A stretch of 7,337 bases of DNA, taken from NCBI GenBank assembly GCA_002414905.1, contig DIAY01000271.1, positions 41,693-49,029 on the forward strand, given 5' to 3'. Of the stretch, positions 6,660 to 7,337 are shown piece after piece. The notes under the pieces were generated by a model, which did no database searches, was not told the origin of the DNA, and saw nothing but the letters and a program-made list of their open reading frames with translations. This DNA comes from Holophagales bacterium UBA5066. Lineage in GTDB: Bacteria; Acidobacteriota; Thermoanaerobaculia; UBA5066. How positions within the stretch are numbered: position 1 is the stretch's first letter; every line of letters starts with the position of its first letter. Made by a program: the position numbers and the translations under genes.

Positions 6660-7337
6660 ATGAACGCAGAGACGCTGCTCTATCTCATCCCGGTCCTCGG
6701 GCTCGCCGGTCTCGTCTATACGTGGCTGAAGTCCTCCTGGGTCGCCCGGCAGGACCCCGGCAACGAGCGAATGGTGAAGATCGCCGGGGCCATCCAGCAG
6801 GGTGCGATGGCGTTCCTGCGCGCCGAGTACAGGGTCCTCGCGATCTTCGTCGTCGTCGTGGCGATCCTCCTCGGCATCTCCGGAGCGCTGCAGAAGGAGT
6901 CGCACCCCCTCATCGCGGTCGCGTTCGTCGCCGGAGCCCTCTGCTCGGGAGTCGCGGGCCTGATCGGGATGAAGGTGGCGACGAAGGCGAACGTCCGGAC
7001 GACCCAGGCGGCCCGGCGGGGGCTCGGCCCGGCGCTCGAGATCGCTTTCGCGGGCGGTTCGGTGATGGGGATGGGGGTCGTCGGCCTCGGCGTCCTCGGC
7101 CTCGGGACGTGCTTTCTCGTCTTCTCGAAGCTCCTCGACGGGGACGTGAGCCGGACGATCACGGTCATCACCGGCTTCTCCTTCGGCGCCAGCTCGATCG
7201 CGCTCTTCGCCCGGGTCGGCGGAGGCATCTACACGAAGGCGGCCGACGTCGGCGCTGATCTCGTCGGAAAGGTCGAGGCCGGGATTCCGGAGGACCACCC
7301 GCTGAACCCCGCCACGATCGCCGACAACGTCGGCGAC
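6660..7337 (+). CDS. hppA: Membrane-bound ion-translocating pyrophosphatase (3' partial)
   Basis: HppA hydrolyses cytoplasmic pyrophosphate and uses the energy to pump H+ or Na+ out across the inner membrane. Only the first 226 residues of the usual roughly 650-750 are present; the frame runs off the window end without a stop. Hydrophobic helices lie at about 5-23, 58-77, 84-104 and 126-155, with another starting near 166. The diagnostic substrate-binding stretch follows: ARVGGGIYTKAADVGADL (184-201), VGKVE (202-206), then IPEDHPLNPATIADNVGD to the edge, which includes acidic and lysine residues that hold magnesium pyrophosphate. The residues that separate K+-dependent from K+-independent and Na+ from H+ pumps lie beyond the window, so the subtype is open. 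The usual EDDPRNP reads EDHPLNP. Its own 149-base upstream gap suggests a separate promoter from the hemW transcript. The family identity is secure. Confidence 0.95.
   Translation, partial: MNAETLLYLIPVLGLAGLVYTWLKSSWVARQDPGNERMVKIAGAIQQGAMAFLRAEYRVLAIFVVVVAILLGISGALQKESHPLIAVAFVAGALCSGVAGLIGMKVATKANVRTTQAARRGLGPALEIAFAGGSVMGMGVVGLGVLGLGTCFLVFSKLLDGDVSRTITVITGFSFGASSIALFARVGGGIYTKAADVGADLVGKVEAGIPEDHPLNPATIADNVGD

Noticed and set aside
6351..7298. A 315-codon - strand open frame over the hemW end, the gap and hppA
   Set aside because: It would cross two clear genes in antisense, and its product is a charged Asp/Arg/Glu-rich string without domains. The clear hppA reading in the + direction explains the sequence better.

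Overview
This is a GC-rich window in which every supported gene lies on the + strand and the coding sequences are packed almost without gaps. It holds eight protein genes, the first and last cut by the window edges. I see no tRNA, rRNA, CRISPR array, insertion sequence or phage gene. The base composition and the mixture of an HD-GYP signalling protein, a TPR lipoprotein, a Roadblock-like protein and a membrane pyrophosphatase suggest a free-living Gram-negative-type bacterium, perhaps Acidobacteriota or a former deltaproteobacterial lineage. That placement is an impression, not a demonstration.

Region 1 (1-2677) looks like a signalling or envelope block. It contains the C-terminal 512 residues of a membrane sensor with Cache-like, HAMP and HD-GYP domains (a predicted cyclic-di-GMP phosphodiesterase), then a TPR lipoprotein, then a small protein that looks like a Roadblock/LC7 domain. 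Region 2 (2692-3627) is ftsY, the signal recognition particle receptor GTPase, in a short form without the acidic A domain. Region 3 (3620-5389) is ribD and ribE, covering the deaminase/reductase steps and the last step of riboflavin synthesis. Region 4 (5386-6510) is a radical SAM protein of the HemW (heme chaperone) type.

These seven genes are probably one transcript. Successive junctions are a 4-base overlap, a 1-base overlap, a 14-base gap, an 8-base overlap, a 9-base gap and a 4-base overlap, so translation is probably coupled at several of them. After hemW comes a 149-base gap with small inverted repeats, followed by the first 226 codons of hppA, a membrane-bound ion-pumping pyrophosphatase that probably starts a new transcription unit.

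Most of the window is ordinary housekeeping. The part most worth following is the HD-GYP / TPR lipoprotein / Roadblock-like / ftsY arrangement, particularly a stand-alone Roadblock-like gene directly before an FtsY that lacks its A domain. Smaller points are substitutions at usually conserved positions in FtsY, HemW and HppA.
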